Part shown: piece by piece, positions 26,320 to 34,882 of the stretch | How the letters are laid out: the number at the start of each line of letters is the position of its first letter | How positions within the stretch are numbered: position 1 is the first letter of the stretch | From: Bacteroidales bacterium | GTDB lineage: Bacteria > Bacteroidota > Bacteroidia > Bacteroidales > Lentimicrobiaceae | Direction of reading: 5' to 3' | Assembly: GCA_016705005.1 (NCBI GenBank) | Contig: JADIZB010000012.1 | Coordinates: forward strand, 1 to 64,000 | Length of the DNA stretch: 64,000 nucleotides | Notes under the pieces: generated by a model | What the model saw: only the letters and a program-made list of their open reading frames with translations | Databases searched by the model: none | Told to the model about the DNA's origin: nothing | Made by a program: the position numbers and the translations under genes

Positions 26320-27019
26320 ATAATATCCCATATAACTCATCAAGACTTTCAATCCTGTAAGTAGCCTTTGAGTTCCTGAATTCACCTTTGTAATCAACCA
26401 GAACCTGATCCATTCCGGCATCAATGGCTCCTATTATATCAACATCTTCGTCATCTCCAATCATCAGACTCTCTTCGGGCAGGGCACCTGAGCGCTTCAG
26501 CGCATAGTTAAATATGAGAAGTTCAGGCTTTTTCGATCCTGCATCTTCTGACGTTATAATCTCATTAAAGTACATTGCCAGACCTGAATGATTCAATTTC
26601 CTGTACTGAACCTCCTCAAATCCATTGGTTATTATATGTAGTGTGTACTTTTTTTTGAGGTATTCCAGGATTGCAATCGTGTGTGGAAAGAGACCGGTCT
26701 TGGTCGGACTGAGTCTGACATAATCTTCAGCAATATTACTGCTTAAAAGTGAATCGGTGATTCCGAATTCATGAAGCGTCAGAGCAAAACGCCTGATGTT
26801 GAGAACTTCTTTTACGATTTCACCCTTTCTGTAAAATTCCCACAGGAGATGATTGTGGCGGTTATATACCTCCAGAAATTCTTCAAAGGAATCCACCCCC
26901 TTACCTGTAAGATTGTATTTATTAAATATTTCACGGAATGTTTCGATCGAGTTGGTATCAAAATCCCATAAAGTCTTATCCAGGTCAAAAAAAATGTGAC
27001 GGTAAGTTTTCTTTTTCAC
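26318..27019 (-). CDS. HAD-superfamily hydrolase, YjjG-like pyrimidine nucleotidase
   Basis: A 233-residue HAD phosphatase. The catalytic FFDLDKTLW places the nucleophile Asp12 and Asp14; HIITNGFEEVQYRKL is motif II with the Thr; a Lys in SKKPE and the IGDDEDVDIIGA acidic pair complete the active site. The cap and ITNGF block resemble YjjG (house-cleaning of non-canonical pyrimidine nucleotides). The exact substrate is not proven. It has its own near-consensus promoter at 27043-27074. Confidence 0.88.
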   Translation of the reverse strand: MKKKTYRHIFFDLDKTLWDFDTNSIETFREIFNKYNLTGKGVDSFEEFLEVYNRHNHLLWEFYRKGEIVKEVLNIRRFALTLHEFGITDSLLSSNIAEDYVRLSPTKTGLFPHTIAILEYLKKKYTLHIITNGFEEVQYRKLNHSGLAMYFNEIITSEDAGSKKPELLIFNYALKRSGALPEESLMIGDDEDVDIIGAIDAGMDQVLVDYKGEFRNSKATYRIESLDELYGIL

Positions 27020-27042
27020 AATTTGATGTAGTTAAGAAAAAT

Positions 27043-27074
27043 CAAACCTACAGGAAATTCTTTCAATTCGCAAA
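27043..27074 (-). promoter_or_regulatory. Near-consensus promoter for the HAD hydrolase
   Basis: On the minus strand TTTG (27074-27071), 20 bases, then TAGGTTTG (27050-27043). The start codon is 23 bases farther. Both elements match the Bacteroidota consensus. Confidence 0.65.
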
Positions 27075-27114
27075 CGCAGGTTGAAAATTTGATACCGGCT
27101 TGCCTGTATATTAT

Positions 27115-27142
27115 ACACATAGCAGATATTAATACTATGTGT
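27115..27142. repeat. Inverted repeat in the HAD/SPFH divergent region
   Basis: ACACATAG (27115-27122) and CTATGTGT (27135-27142) form perfect 8-base arms with 12 bases between. It lies about 80 bases upstream of the candidate SPFH promoter and could be an operator or chance. Confidence 0.35.
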
Positions 27143-27220
27143 TCAGGGTCAGATTTATTGCCTTCAGAATTTCGGATGAATCAGGAATTTATAAAAACCT
27201 AAAAATATTTGCCGGAATAC

Positions 27221-27252
27221 TTGACAAGGGTATATTTATTATCGTATTATTG
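27221..27252 (+). promoter_or_regulatory. Candidate promoter for the SPFH operon
   Basis: TTG (27221-27223), 21 bases, then TATTATTG (27245-27252), one mismatch from TAnnTTTG. It ends 21 bases before the SPFH ATG, matching the spacing of other genes here. Confidence 0.45.
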
Positions 27253-27273
27253 CAATATCAAAATGATATCAAA

Positions 27274-28152
27274 ATGGAAACCAAAGAACAAGAAAAATTT
27301 GTAAAGCCGGTATCCGGCTATGTTATGCTTTTCGTTGTACTGGCCATGATAATTGCGCCGGTATATGCCATTGTTAATTTCAATCAAATATTGTGGTTAA
27401 CAATCACTTCTGCAGTTGTTTTATTACTGATGTTTGTTTTATTGCCGGGTTTTCTGGTTGTCAACCCCAACGAATCAAGCGTACTGGTGCTTTTTGGCGA
27501 CTATATCGGTACGGTTAAGTATAATGGGTTCTTTTGGGTAAATCCTTTCCTTACACGTAAGAAGATTTCCTTGAGGGCGCGCAATCTTAACAGTGAACCC
27601 ATCAAAGTGAACGATAAAATCGGCAATCCGATCATGATTGGAATTGTGCTTGTGTGGAAGGCCCAGGATACATTTAAGGCAGCATTTGAGGTGGACGACT
27701 ATATTCATTATGTTGAGATACAGAGCGAAGCAGCCATCCGAAAGTTAGCAGGACATTATCCGTATGATAACTTCGACGACGCCCAGGCAGATATCTCTCT
27801 CAGGGCAGGTGGTGAAGAAGTAAACCATCAACTGGAAGCAGAGTTATCGGAACGACTTGAGAGGGCTGGCATCGATGTTATAGAAGCTCGTATTTCTTAT
27901 CTGGCTTATTCTTCCGAAATAGCCGGAGCAATGTTGCGCAGACAACAGGCGACAGCTATTATTGCTGCCCGGAAAAAGATTGTGGAAGGCGCAGTTAGCA
28001 TGGTCGAAATGGCTCTGGAACAGCTTTCTGAGAAAAAACTTGTTGACCTCGATGAGGATAAGAAAGCTGCCATGGTGAGTAACCTGATGGTAGTTCTTTG
28101 TTCCGACAAGGATGCCAGCCCGGTGATCAATACAGGTACATTACATCAGTAA
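27274..28152 (+). CDS. SPFH/Band 7 (prohibitin-like) membrane protein
   Basis: A 292-residue protein with two N-terminal transmembrane helices (about 14-36 and 39-62) followed by an SPFH domain. NPNESSVLVLFGDYIGTVKYNGFFWVNPF is the characteristic start of the domain and the Ala/Glu-rich helix AGAMLRRQQATAIIAARKKIVEGAVSMVEMAL is the usual coiled coil. Such proteins assemble into rings or microdomains and often regulate FtsH-like proteases. The frame is open from 27139, but ATG 27274 starts after the candidate promoter. It heads an operon with an unknown protein and an RHH protein. Confidence 0.88.
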   Translation: METKEQEKFVKPVSGYVMLFVVLAMIIAPVYAIVNFNQILWLTITSAVVLLLMFVLLPGFLVVNPNESSVLVLFGDYIGTVKYNGFFWVNPFLTRKKISLRARNLNSEPIKVNDKIGNPIMIGIVLVWKAQDTFKAAFEVDDYIHYVEIQSEAAIRKLAGHYPYDNFDDAQADISLRAGGEEVNHQLEAELSERLERAGIDVIEARISYLAYSSEIAGAMLRRQQATAIIAARKKIVEGAVSMVEMALEQLSEKKLVDLDEDKKAAMVSNLMVVLCSDKDASPVINTGTLHQ

Positions 28153-28170
28153 TTCTTCTTTTTCACAGGT

Positions 28171-28671
28171 ATGAAAGTTATAACAGAGGATTCCAGAACC
28201 CTCTCATTCTACGACTCCGAAAAACTGTTGTGTAAATTGATTCATTCACGGAGTTATTCATCCAATGCTGAAATTGCCATGGAAAACGGAGAAATATACA
28301 GGATTGAATCTGCCGGTTTCTGGAAAAATCTCTTTGAAGTAAAATGTCAGGGTAAAGTTGTTGTCACCCTCAGGAAGAAATGGACCGGTAAGACAGTACT
28401 TACAACTCATCCACCTCTGGTATCAAACGTATATTCATTTGAACATCGGGGCCTGTTCAACAGCAGATATGTGCTTTTCGATAAGGATGAAAGGGAAATG
28501 GCAGTGGTTCGTTCAAAGTTCAGATGGAAAGGACTCAGGGTTGACTTCGAAACAGAAGCAAGTGATAGTCTCAGGCGAAGGGAAGGATACCTGTTACTGC
28601 TTGTTCTGACAACCTATCTGGCCAGGCTGATGATAAGGCAACATTCATCCGGAGTTGCTGCTGCTACCTGA
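28171..28671 (+). CDS. Hypothetical protein in the SPFH operon
   Basis: A 166-residue protein, 18 bases after the SPFH gene. It is mostly predicted beta strand with many aromatic and Arg/Lys residues, ending in one hydrophobic helix (GYLLLLVLTTYLARLMI, about 138-155) that may anchor it to the membrane. The strand pattern around SFEHRGLFNSRYVLFDKDEREMAVV is reminiscent of tubby/LURP-like beta barrels, but I cannot assign it confidently. Linked expression with an SPFH protein suggests a membrane-related partner. Confidence 0.6.
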   Translation: MKVITEDSRTLSFYDSEKLLCKLIHSRSYSSNAEIAMENGEIYRIESAGFWKNLFEVKCQGKVVVTLRKKWTGKTVLTTHPPLVSNVYSFEHRGLFNSRYVLFDKDEREMAVVRSKFRWKGLRVDFETEASDSLRRREGYLLLLVLTTYLARLMIRQHSSGVAAAT

Positions 28672-28723
28672 TCAGATTACCGGCTATGAATAAATACAGC
28701 TATATACCTTCTACTTTGATACT

Positions 28724-28912
28724 ATGGCACAGAAGAAATCATTTGCACTTCGCATAGATGCTGAAATACTCGAAGCTGTTGAAAAATGGGCTGCCGATGA
28801 ATTCCGTAGTACCAATGGACAATTGGAGTGGATCATCAGCCGGGCTCTGAAAGAGGCCAAAAGGATGAAAGACAAGCCGCGCGACGTTTCAACACTTCCA
28901 CCTGAGGTTTGA
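28724..28912 (+). CDS. Arc-type ribbon-helix-helix DNA-binding protein
   Basis: A 62-residue protein with the RHH layout: strand KSFALRID, helix AEILEAVEKWAADEF, then helix NGQLEWIISRALKEAKR. Arc/MetJ/CopG proteins bind DNA as dimers through the paired strand. No toxin gene is adjacent, so it is not obviously an antitoxin. It is 52 bases after the unknown gene, and 13 bases after its stop lies a long palindrome. Bacteroidota relatives are annotated as Arc family proteins next to SPFH genes. Confidence 0.78.
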   Translation: MAQKKSFALRIDAEILEAVEKWAADEFRSTNGQLEWIISRALKEAKRMKDKPRDVSTLPPEV

Positions 28913-28925
28913 AACAGGGTTCCGG

Positions 28926-28970
28926 AACAGTCCTGAATCGGTTGGATAATCCTACCTTTTCAGGACTGTT
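28926..28970. terminator. 45-base extended palindrome between convergent genes
   Basis: Outer arms AACAGTCCTGAA (28926-28937) and TTCAGGACTGTT (28959-28970) are perfect. Inside, GGT-GGAT and ATCC-ACC also pair around a central A, so nearly the whole 45 bases fold on themselves. It lies between the RHH gene and the convergent radical SAM gene. A terminator is most likely, though the T run is poor; a protein-binding site is the alternative. Confidence 0.6.
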
Positions 28971-28974
28971 TGCT

Positions 28975-29928
28975 TCATTTACTGTTTCTGTCCTTTTGGT
29001 AATACTTTCCCTGCCAGGTGTCCCTGGCTTCCATCTCATGTTCTATTTTCAGGGCGACCTGATCGGCTCTTAGTTCAGCCCATGGTTTACTGATCAGGAA
29101 TCCGGGCGGGACTTCGCCGGAAAAACGTTCAATTACAATCCCGGGATTTAACTTTTCAACAAATCTTACAATAAAATCCAGGTATTCGTCGAGTGTAAAC
29201 AGGTTGAACTGTTCAGGATTCTCCTGGAATTGTTTCGCCATCAGCGTGTTCCGGACAATCTGAAGCTGGTGGAATTTTATTGTTGTCAGCGGAAGTGATG
29301 AAATTTCGTCAACCTGGCTAAGCATTTCACTCCTGGTTTCGCCGGGAAGTCCAAAGATAAGGTGTGCTCCTGTTCTGATTCCAAGTGCAGCAGTTTTACG
29401 TATGGCTTCAACTGATTCCTGGTAAGTATGACCCCTGTTGATCAGTTCAAGAGTTTTATTTCTGGTAGATTCGATGCCATACTCAATGACAAGATAGTGT
29501 TTGCCGGCAAGTGAGGAAAAAAAATCAAGTTTTTTCTCATCGATGCAATCCGGCCTGGTTCCTATAACCAAACCAACAACATCAGGGTGTGCCAGAGCCT
29601 GACTGTAAAGTGGTTTCAATTGCTCCAAAGGAGCATAGGTATTAGAATAGGTTTGAAAGTAGGCCAGGTATTTCAGAGCCCGGCGATACCGTATTTTATG
29701 AAATTCAATACCTTCATTGATCTGTATTTCAACCGGTTTTGCAGGCTGGCAATATGATGGATTGAATGCATCGTTATTGCAGTATGTGCAGCCACCGGTG
29801 CCTTTGCTTCCATCACGGTTCGGACAAGTAAAGCCTGCATCGATGGATACTTTCTGAACCCTCTGTCCAAAGGTGCGTTTAAAGTATTCGTTATAGCTGT
29901 TGTATCGCTTGTTGCCAAATGGATTCAT
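28975..29928 (-). CDS. TIGR01212-type radical SAM protein (YhcC-like)
   Basis: A 317-residue radical SAM enzyme. The cluster motif is the long-spaced form seen in YhcC: FTCPNRDGSKGTGGCTYC, with Cys residues in a C-x9-C-x2-C pattern. GLVIGTRPDCIDEKKLDFFSSL and LIFGLPGETRSEM are shared with Elp3-like and HemN-like members. No substrate is known for the family. The C-terminus (GKYYQKDRNSK) abuts the palindrome. Confidence 0.9.
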   Translation of the reverse strand: MNPFGNKRYNSYNEYFKRTFGQRVQKVSIDAGFTCPNRDGSKGTGGCTYCNNDAFNPSYCQPAKPVEIQINEGIEFHKIRYRRALKYLAYFQTYSNTYAPLEQLKPLYSQALAHPDVVGLVIGTRPDCIDEKKLDFFSSLAGKHYLVIEYGIESTRNKTLELINRGHTYQESVEAIRKTAALGIRTGAHLIFGLPGETRSEMLSQVDEISSLPLTTIKFHQLQIVRNTLMAKQFQENPEQFNLFTLDEYLDFIVRFVEKLNPGIVIERFSGEVPPGFLISKPWAELRADQVALKIEHEMEARDTWQGKYYQKDRNSK

Positions 29929-29970
29929 ATCTCAGAGATGATGACAATCATCATTGTTATATTTTAAAAA

Positions 29971-29999
29971 AAAAGGCCACCCAGGAAAGGCAGCCTTTT
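29971..29999 (-). terminator. Terminator after the peptide transporter
   Basis: AAAAGGC (29971-29977) pairs with GCCTTTT (29993-29999), and CC (29980-29981) with GG (29989-29990), leaving a small internal loop. On the minus strand it is followed by a long T run, so it should end the transporter transcript. Confidence 0.75.
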
Positions 30000-30022
30000 T
30001 GAAAATGATCTGCATACAGCTT

Positions 30023-31831
30023 CTATTTTGTTGCTGATTCCAGGCGTTTCATTATCGAGAAGATAAAGATGGCTGATAATACACAACAAACTATAAAGAT
30101 TGACCACAGTTGCCATAAATCGAGTTTTCCCCAGAAATCGCTTCCGATAAACAGGAATTTATTACCCACTGCGGTTGCGAGCAGCCAGCCTCCCTGCATC
30201 AGACCCTGGAATCTGGCCGGAGCTACCTTTGAGACAAAGGAGAGTCCCATAGGGCTCAGGAACAACTCAGCGATTGTAAGAATAAGATAACCACTGATCA
30301 GCCAATAAGGAATTACTCTTGATGAATCCGGAACCGGATTGTATTTTGTAACACCGTTTTCAACATACTGAAGTTCATGAGGAGAAATGAGACCAAGGGA
30401 TGCAACCAGAACAACCAAAAATCCGAGAGCAGCTATAAACATACCGATCCCAATCTTCTTGGGTGTTGATGGCTCCAGGTTTTTGCTTCGCAGCCAGGTA
30501 AACACAGCCATTACCGGGAAGGTAAGGGAAACGATGAACAATGGGTTAAATGACTGGAATACTTCCGGGGCAATGGGATTACTGGTTGAGAAACCGGAAA
30601 CAAAATAGTAAGTCATGCCGCCGAAAACGAGTGCCATTGCACCACCGATGAGTTTGTTTGAACTCTTTTTATTAAACAACAATACGACACCTGCAATAGA
30701 ACCAATAAAAGCCAGAATTGATTCGAGGTTGAAGAAGATATTAGTGAATGCTCCTACTTCCTTAACAGTATAGTCGCGCGCAAAAAATGTTAATGTCAGG
30801 CCATTCTGGTGGAACGACATCCAAAAGAAAATTACCACTATAAATACAAGGAGTAATGATGTTACCCTCGGGCGTTCTTCTTTTGTTGAAATCTGGAACA
30901 TCATGGCAACAAAGCCTACAAACAAACCAACAGCCATACCCAGTGCGAGATCTTTCATTGCAACATAGAAAATAACAGAAGTGGTGACCATTAATCCGGC
31001 TGCCAGCAGAAAGCTGACAACATTCCCTTTTGCTTTTCCGGTTTCATTTTTGTCCTTTGCGACAACTTTGTCAACACTGGGAAGAAGTTTGTTAAATATG
31101 ATATATACCAGCATGGAGACAATCATTGCGCCGGCTGCAATTCCAAAAGCATAATTGTATCCACGGGCGAAAGCGTTGATGTAATCGTTTGCAAATGCTG
31201 CAAGGTCGGTAACAGCTTTTCCGCTTACTTTATCAGCAAGGCTCTGGAATGCTGTAAGATCTTCCAGGGTACCATTGGTATAGGCGTGGCACATTGCAGG
31301 GAGGCTTCCATCGTGTTCAAAACCCTGGGTGCGAAGGAACCAGTTGCGAATTCCGGTTGCTACAAAGGGTGCAAAGAATGCGCCGATGTTTATACCCATA
31401 TAGAAAATCATAAATGCGGAATCTCTTACCTTGGAGTAACGGGGGTCGTCGTACATTTGACCTACAACTGCCTGAAGATTTCCCTTGAATAGTCCATTGC
31501 CAAGGGCTATCGTGAAGAGTCCGGTGAGTGTAATGGCAAGTGGATTGCCCGGGATTGCCATAACCACGTATCCTGCGAACATGATTATAATGCCCATCAG
31601 GATCACAAACTTATACTTTCTGGTTGCATCAGCAAGAATACCTCCTATCAGAGCCAGAGCATAGATACCGAAATAGAACCAGCTATAATATCCGCCGGCC
31701 TGTGATTCAGTAAGACCATATTTAGCCTGAAGAAATAATACCAGAATGGCCATCATGGTGTAGAAGCCAAAACGTTCACCCATGTTGGAGAAGAACGCTA
31801 CCAATAGTCCTTTCGGATGCTCTTTTAACAT
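30023..31831 (-). CDS. Proton-dependent oligopeptide transporter (POT/PTR2 family)
   Basis: A 602-residue MFS-type carrier with about 14 hydrophobic helices. The POT signature appears as GGILADATRKYKFVILMG near the N-terminus and FMIFYMGINIGAFFAPF in helix 4-5. It would import di- and tripeptides with protons. The protein is longer than the usual 450-500 because of extended loops (about 180-225 and 490-520). A TATTTTTG element lies about 52 bases upstream on the minus strand (31884-31891). Peptide uptake fits with the M3 peptidase gene downstream at 36.7-38.8 kb. Confidence 0.92.
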   Translation of the reverse strand: MLKEHPKGLLVAFFSNMGERFGFYTMMAILVLFLQAKYGLTESQAGGYYSWFYFGIYALALIGGILADATRKYKFVILMGIIIMFAGYVVMAIPGNPLAITLTGLFTIALGNGLFKGNLQAVVGQMYDDPRYSKVRDSAFMIFYMGINIGAFFAPFVATGIRNWFLRTQGFEHDGSLPAMCHAYTNGTLEDLTAFQSLADKVSGKAVTDLAAFANDYINAFARGYNYAFGIAAGAMIVSMLVYIIFNKLLPSVDKVVAKDKNETGKAKGNVVSFLLAAGLMVTTSVIFYVAMKDLALGMAVGLFVGFVAMMFQISTKEERPRVTSLLLVFIVVIFFWMSFHQNGLTLTFFARDYTVKEVGAFTNIFFNLESILAFIGSIAGVVLLFNKKSSNKLIGGAMALVFGGMTYYFVSGFSTSNPIAPEVFQSFNPLFIVSLTFPVMAVFTWLRSKNLEPSTPKKIGIGMFIAALGFLVVLVASLGLISPHELQYVENGVTKYNPVPDSSRVIPYWLISGYLILTIAELFLSPMGLSFVSKVAPARFQGLMQGGWLLATAVGNKFLFIGSDFWGKLDLWQLWSIFIVCCVLSAIFIFSIMKRLESATK

Positions 31832-31935
31832 AAACTAAAGTGTTAGTGATTAATAAGTTTGACGAATGGTTATTTTCCTGAAGCAAAAATAACCAAAATT
31901 TTATGCTAACCTAATATAATAGACATTAGCAATGG

Positions 31936-34056
31936 TTAAAACCGGATCCTCATCTGTATTTTGATCTCCGATTTCTTGTTTCCGCTAATTTCATCAAGAC
32001 CTGATCCTATTGTTTGGCGATCAGCATAATAAGTAATGGAATACCTTATCCAGATATCCATCTTTCTGCCAAAACTATATTTTCCCATTAAATAGAAACG
32101 GCTTCCTCTGTAATAATAAGCTGGTACTGAAAATGAATAAAGCACATCGTTTTCATAGGCATAAAGCCGCTGGTCGTATGTATCTGTATCGAAAAGGGCA
32201 AACCGGGTACTGATTTGCCATGGTTTTACCTCATGATTGAAAATTAAATCCTGGTAAATCAGGAATCCTGTTCGTTTGTCAGAATCTGGTTTCTGCCAGT
32301 TGGTGGTTTCAATCCTCGTTTTCAGAGTAAGCGACTCCGTTGCTCTGAAATTGATCTGCATCCTGAAGTTCTGATTGACTTCTGATTCAGGATAATCCGT
32401 AAACCCGGCAGCAGAAGCTGAGTTTATCTGTTTTTTAAGATAACGATAACGGAACTGAAGATCGGTTTTGCGTGAAGGGGTCAATATAAGTTGAGTCACA
32501 TATTCACAGCCGTTTGAAGGTGCGTCAACCCGGTATTTTAACCATGGGAACCTAAAGTGATCGGCATGGGCATACAAACTTATCCTTTTGTGGAGTTGCG
32601 AAAGGATACCGATATAAATACCTTTTTCATTTGAGTTGTGGCTTCCTTCTGAAAAAGCGTTGCTGAAGAAGTTCTGGTAATTCATGGAATAATCCCTGTA
32701 AACCAGTGCCATGGAAAGTCTTGGATCGGGCGCAAATGTCAGGCCCCCTAGCATTGCTTTCCCTCCGTTGCCACTTCCTGAAACCTCACCATATAAGGTA
32801 ATACCCTTCATTATCATGGCAAAGTCTATCCCGAAATTAGTAAGCTTCCTGCCATAGAATCCATTGCTGTTATAGAGGGTTTCATTTTTTAGTAATTCAC
32901 CACCCCAAACGGTTTGCAATGTTGTGATTCCGATTCTGAACATCCTGAATCTGGTTTGAAAGTTGCCTCCATAAACAGTTTGCTTTACAGCATCCTTTCC
33001 TGACAGTTCATCGGGGGTTCGGTGATATCCGGTTTCCTGCAAAGAGTTGATGTAATTTTCATCGGTAGTCATTGAATCGGCTTCATGAACGATGGCATCC
33101 ATTTGTTTTGAGGAATAAAAAAGAGTCAGATCGGCATTTTTAAATAATGAAAGGGTCGTTGCAATGCCTCGCATGAAGAGATTTTCGTTAGCACCAGTGC
33201 AGGGTTTTACCGGTTGTACCATCCTTCTGTAAGCTATTGTATTGGACGATTTACCCAACGCAAGGCTGCTGTGCATCGTAAGGCCCTGGCCGAATTGAAC
33301 CTGATAATCACCGATGGCCAGGTGTCTCAGGAATTTTTTACCGGTATAGAAGAAGAACAGACTGTAGAAATCAAATCCTTTCTTCAGGGTATCTGATTTC
33401 GGCAGGAAAGTTTCACCGGCATCCTTCTCCATGGTGACCCCAAACCGGATCTTATTCCGGAAATTATATCCATAGCGTAAAAGGAGTTTCTGGGGCCCGC
33501 CAAGGTATCTTAATTCCCGATTTATCTTATAAACAGAGTCATCTATGGGTCTGTATCCCTGCTGTAACTCAGGAATCTGCTGAAATCGCATAATCAACTG
33601 ATTCTTTCCCGATATGAGCAGGTTTTTAAAAGTGACCTGGTTTTCTGATGTATTTAATTCAAAGGAAAGATAGGGGGTAAGGCCGGATACAAACGTTGAG
33701 TCAAATCCTTCTATCAGGTTTAACTCATACAAACTGCTTATTCCGCCATATTGTACGATATAGTTTTTCAGATTCTGAATTTGCAGGTCGTTCAGTTGAA
33801 GTTGACTGAGTTCGCTTTCGGAAGCCTCGTTGACATTAATGGGGTGATTGAGGTATTGATTTCTTTCATCAACCAGATCAGAATAATCAAGTTCAGCGTC
33901 AGTCCGGCCTGAAAGTTCTTCAAGTCTATCTTCTATGGGTAGCGTATTACCATTTAAGGATGAAACAATTCCTGTGGGTTCCTGGCCTCTGACTTCCTGC
34001 AATATACATAGTACTAGAAATATGCAGGTTAATATGACCTGTGTATAAAGCTTCAT
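31936..34056 (-). CDS. Exported helix-hairpin-helix protein with predicted outer-membrane beta-barrel
   Basis: A 706-residue protein. A signal peptide (1-24, ending RGQ) precedes a ComEA-like HhH region at about 74-130 (VNEASESELSQLQLND, QNLKNYIVQYGGISSLYEL). The rest is long, with alternating aromatic/polar strands typical of an outer-membrane barrel, and ends in an aromatic C-terminal strand (MRIRF). I chose MKLYTQ at 34056; an ATG at 34086 would overlap the upstream gene by 26 bases. HhH modules bind DNA in ComEA, but in such barrels they may be structural. It lies 4 bases after the barrel gene, so the two form an operon. Confidence 0.78.
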   Translation of the reverse strand: MKLYTQVILTCIFLVLCILQEVRGQEPTGIVSSLNGNTLPIEDRLEELSGRTDAELDYSDLVDERNQYLNHPINVNEASESELSQLQLNDLQIQNLKNYIVQYGGISSLYELNLIEGFDSTFVSGLTPYLSFELNTSENQVTFKNLLISGKNQLIMRFQQIPELQQGYRPIDDSVYKINRELRYLGGPQKLLLRYGYNFRNKIRFGVTMEKDAGETFLPKSDTLKKGFDFYSLFFFYTGKKFLRHLAIGDYQVQFGQGLTMHSSLALGKSSNTIAYRRMVQPVKPCTGANENLFMRGIATTLSLFKNADLTLFYSSKQMDAIVHEADSMTTDENYINSLQETGYHRTPDELSGKDAVKQTVYGGNFQTRFRMFRIGITTLQTVWGGELLKNETLYNSNGFYGRKLTNFGIDFAMIMKGITLYGEVSGSGNGGKAMLGGLTFAPDPRLSMALVYRDYSMNYQNFFSNAFSEGSHNSNEKGIYIGILSQLHKRISLYAHADHFRFPWLKYRVDAPSNGCEYVTQLILTPSRKTDLQFRYRYLKKQINSASAAGFTDYPESEVNQNFRMQINFRATESLTLKTRIETTNWQKPDSDKRTGFLIYQDLIFNHEVKPWQISTRFALFDTDTYDQRLYAYENDVLYSFSVPAYYYRGSRFYLMGKYSFGRKMDIWIRYSITYYADRQTIGSGLDEISGNKKSEIKIQMRIRF

Positions 34057-34060
34057 GTGA

Positions 34061-34882
34061 TTAAAATTTACAGGAGATTGAGGCATGGGGCGAATAACCC
34101 AGAATCATATTATACGATGATCCGATGCTGAATATAAGGCCTCTTGTTTGAAAGCCAGCACCAAAGGAGAATGAAGATACACCCGTTGAGACTCCTATCC
34201 TGAAAGCTATGCGGTCTGCAATTTTGTATTCGAGACCTGAATTGAATGTTGCTTTTTCCGAAATGTTTTTTTCAGCCTCTGCAAGCAAAGTGATGTTGCC
34301 TGAAAGGACATAGGAAGCGCCAACACTGAATATGGCAGGAGCACGTTCATCATTGTAAACAGCCAGTTTTGAACTGACAGGGTTGTAGATATGTGCCCCG
34401 ATTGAAAGTTTCGGGGTGATATCGGCGATCATTCCTGCTTCAAATGTTATGAAACTGCTGTTTCCGTAACTTTCGGCCAGTCTGACTGAATTGTAATTGA
34501 ATTGCAGCCCAAAAGCAAGGTATTTTCCAAATGATTTTGCAAAAGCCAGTCCCAATTTTACCTCGTTAAACATTGAATAGCCAAAGTAACCTGCGCTGAA
34601 TCCAAGAGTTCCTGCATTTACCGGATAAGCCAATGCCATGGCAGAATACCCCAGCTCTTTAACCATGAAACGGTTCTCATAAAAGATACCTGATTCTGCT
34701 TTCCTGATCCTCGCCAGTCCTGCCTGATTGTTGAAAGCGGACCAAATATCAGTAATAGCAACCGAAGCGTTACCAAGTGATGCTGACCTTGAACCTGCCG
34801 GTCTGTTATTTCCTCCTGAAATGGCCGGTCCGGGATAACCTATAAGGAAGATTGCTGAAAATATAAAAATGTTCTTATGCAT
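34061..34882 (-). CDS. PorV/PorQ-like outer-membrane beta-barrel protein
   Basis: A 273-residue protein with a signal peptide (hydrophobic 4-20) and strand-rich body ending in ASISCKF, an aromatic C-terminal residue expected for barrel insertion. Early segments RSASLGNASVAITDIWSAFNNQAGLA are shared by the PorV/PorQ and UPF0164 families. PorV-type proteins act as shuttles for type IX secretion substrates, yet no Por gene is nearby, so that role is not claimed. It is the first gene of a pair with the HhH barrel. Confidence 0.7.
   Translation of the reverse strand: MHKNIFIFSAIFLIGYPGPAISGGNNRPAGSRSASLGNASVAITDIWSAFNNQAGLARIRKAESGIFYENRFMVKELGYSAMALAYPVNAGTLGFSAGYFGYSMFNEVKLGLAFAKSFGKYLAFGLQFNYNSVRLAESYGNSSFITFEAGMIADITPKLSIGAHIYNPVSSKLAVYNDERAPAIFSVGASYVLSGNITLLAEAEKNISEKATFNSGLEYKIADRIAFRIGVSTGVSSFSFGAGFQTRGLIFSIGSSYNMILGYSPHASISCKF

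Noticed and set aside
28724..28912. Toxin-antitoxin pair based on the RHH protein
   Set aside because: No neighbouring gene resembles a RelE, HicA or PIN toxin; the upstream protein is larger and membrane-like.
34061..34882. PorV of type IX secretion
   Set aside because: The family resemblance is limited to the N-terminal segment and no other Por gene or CTD-bearing substrate is seen in the window.
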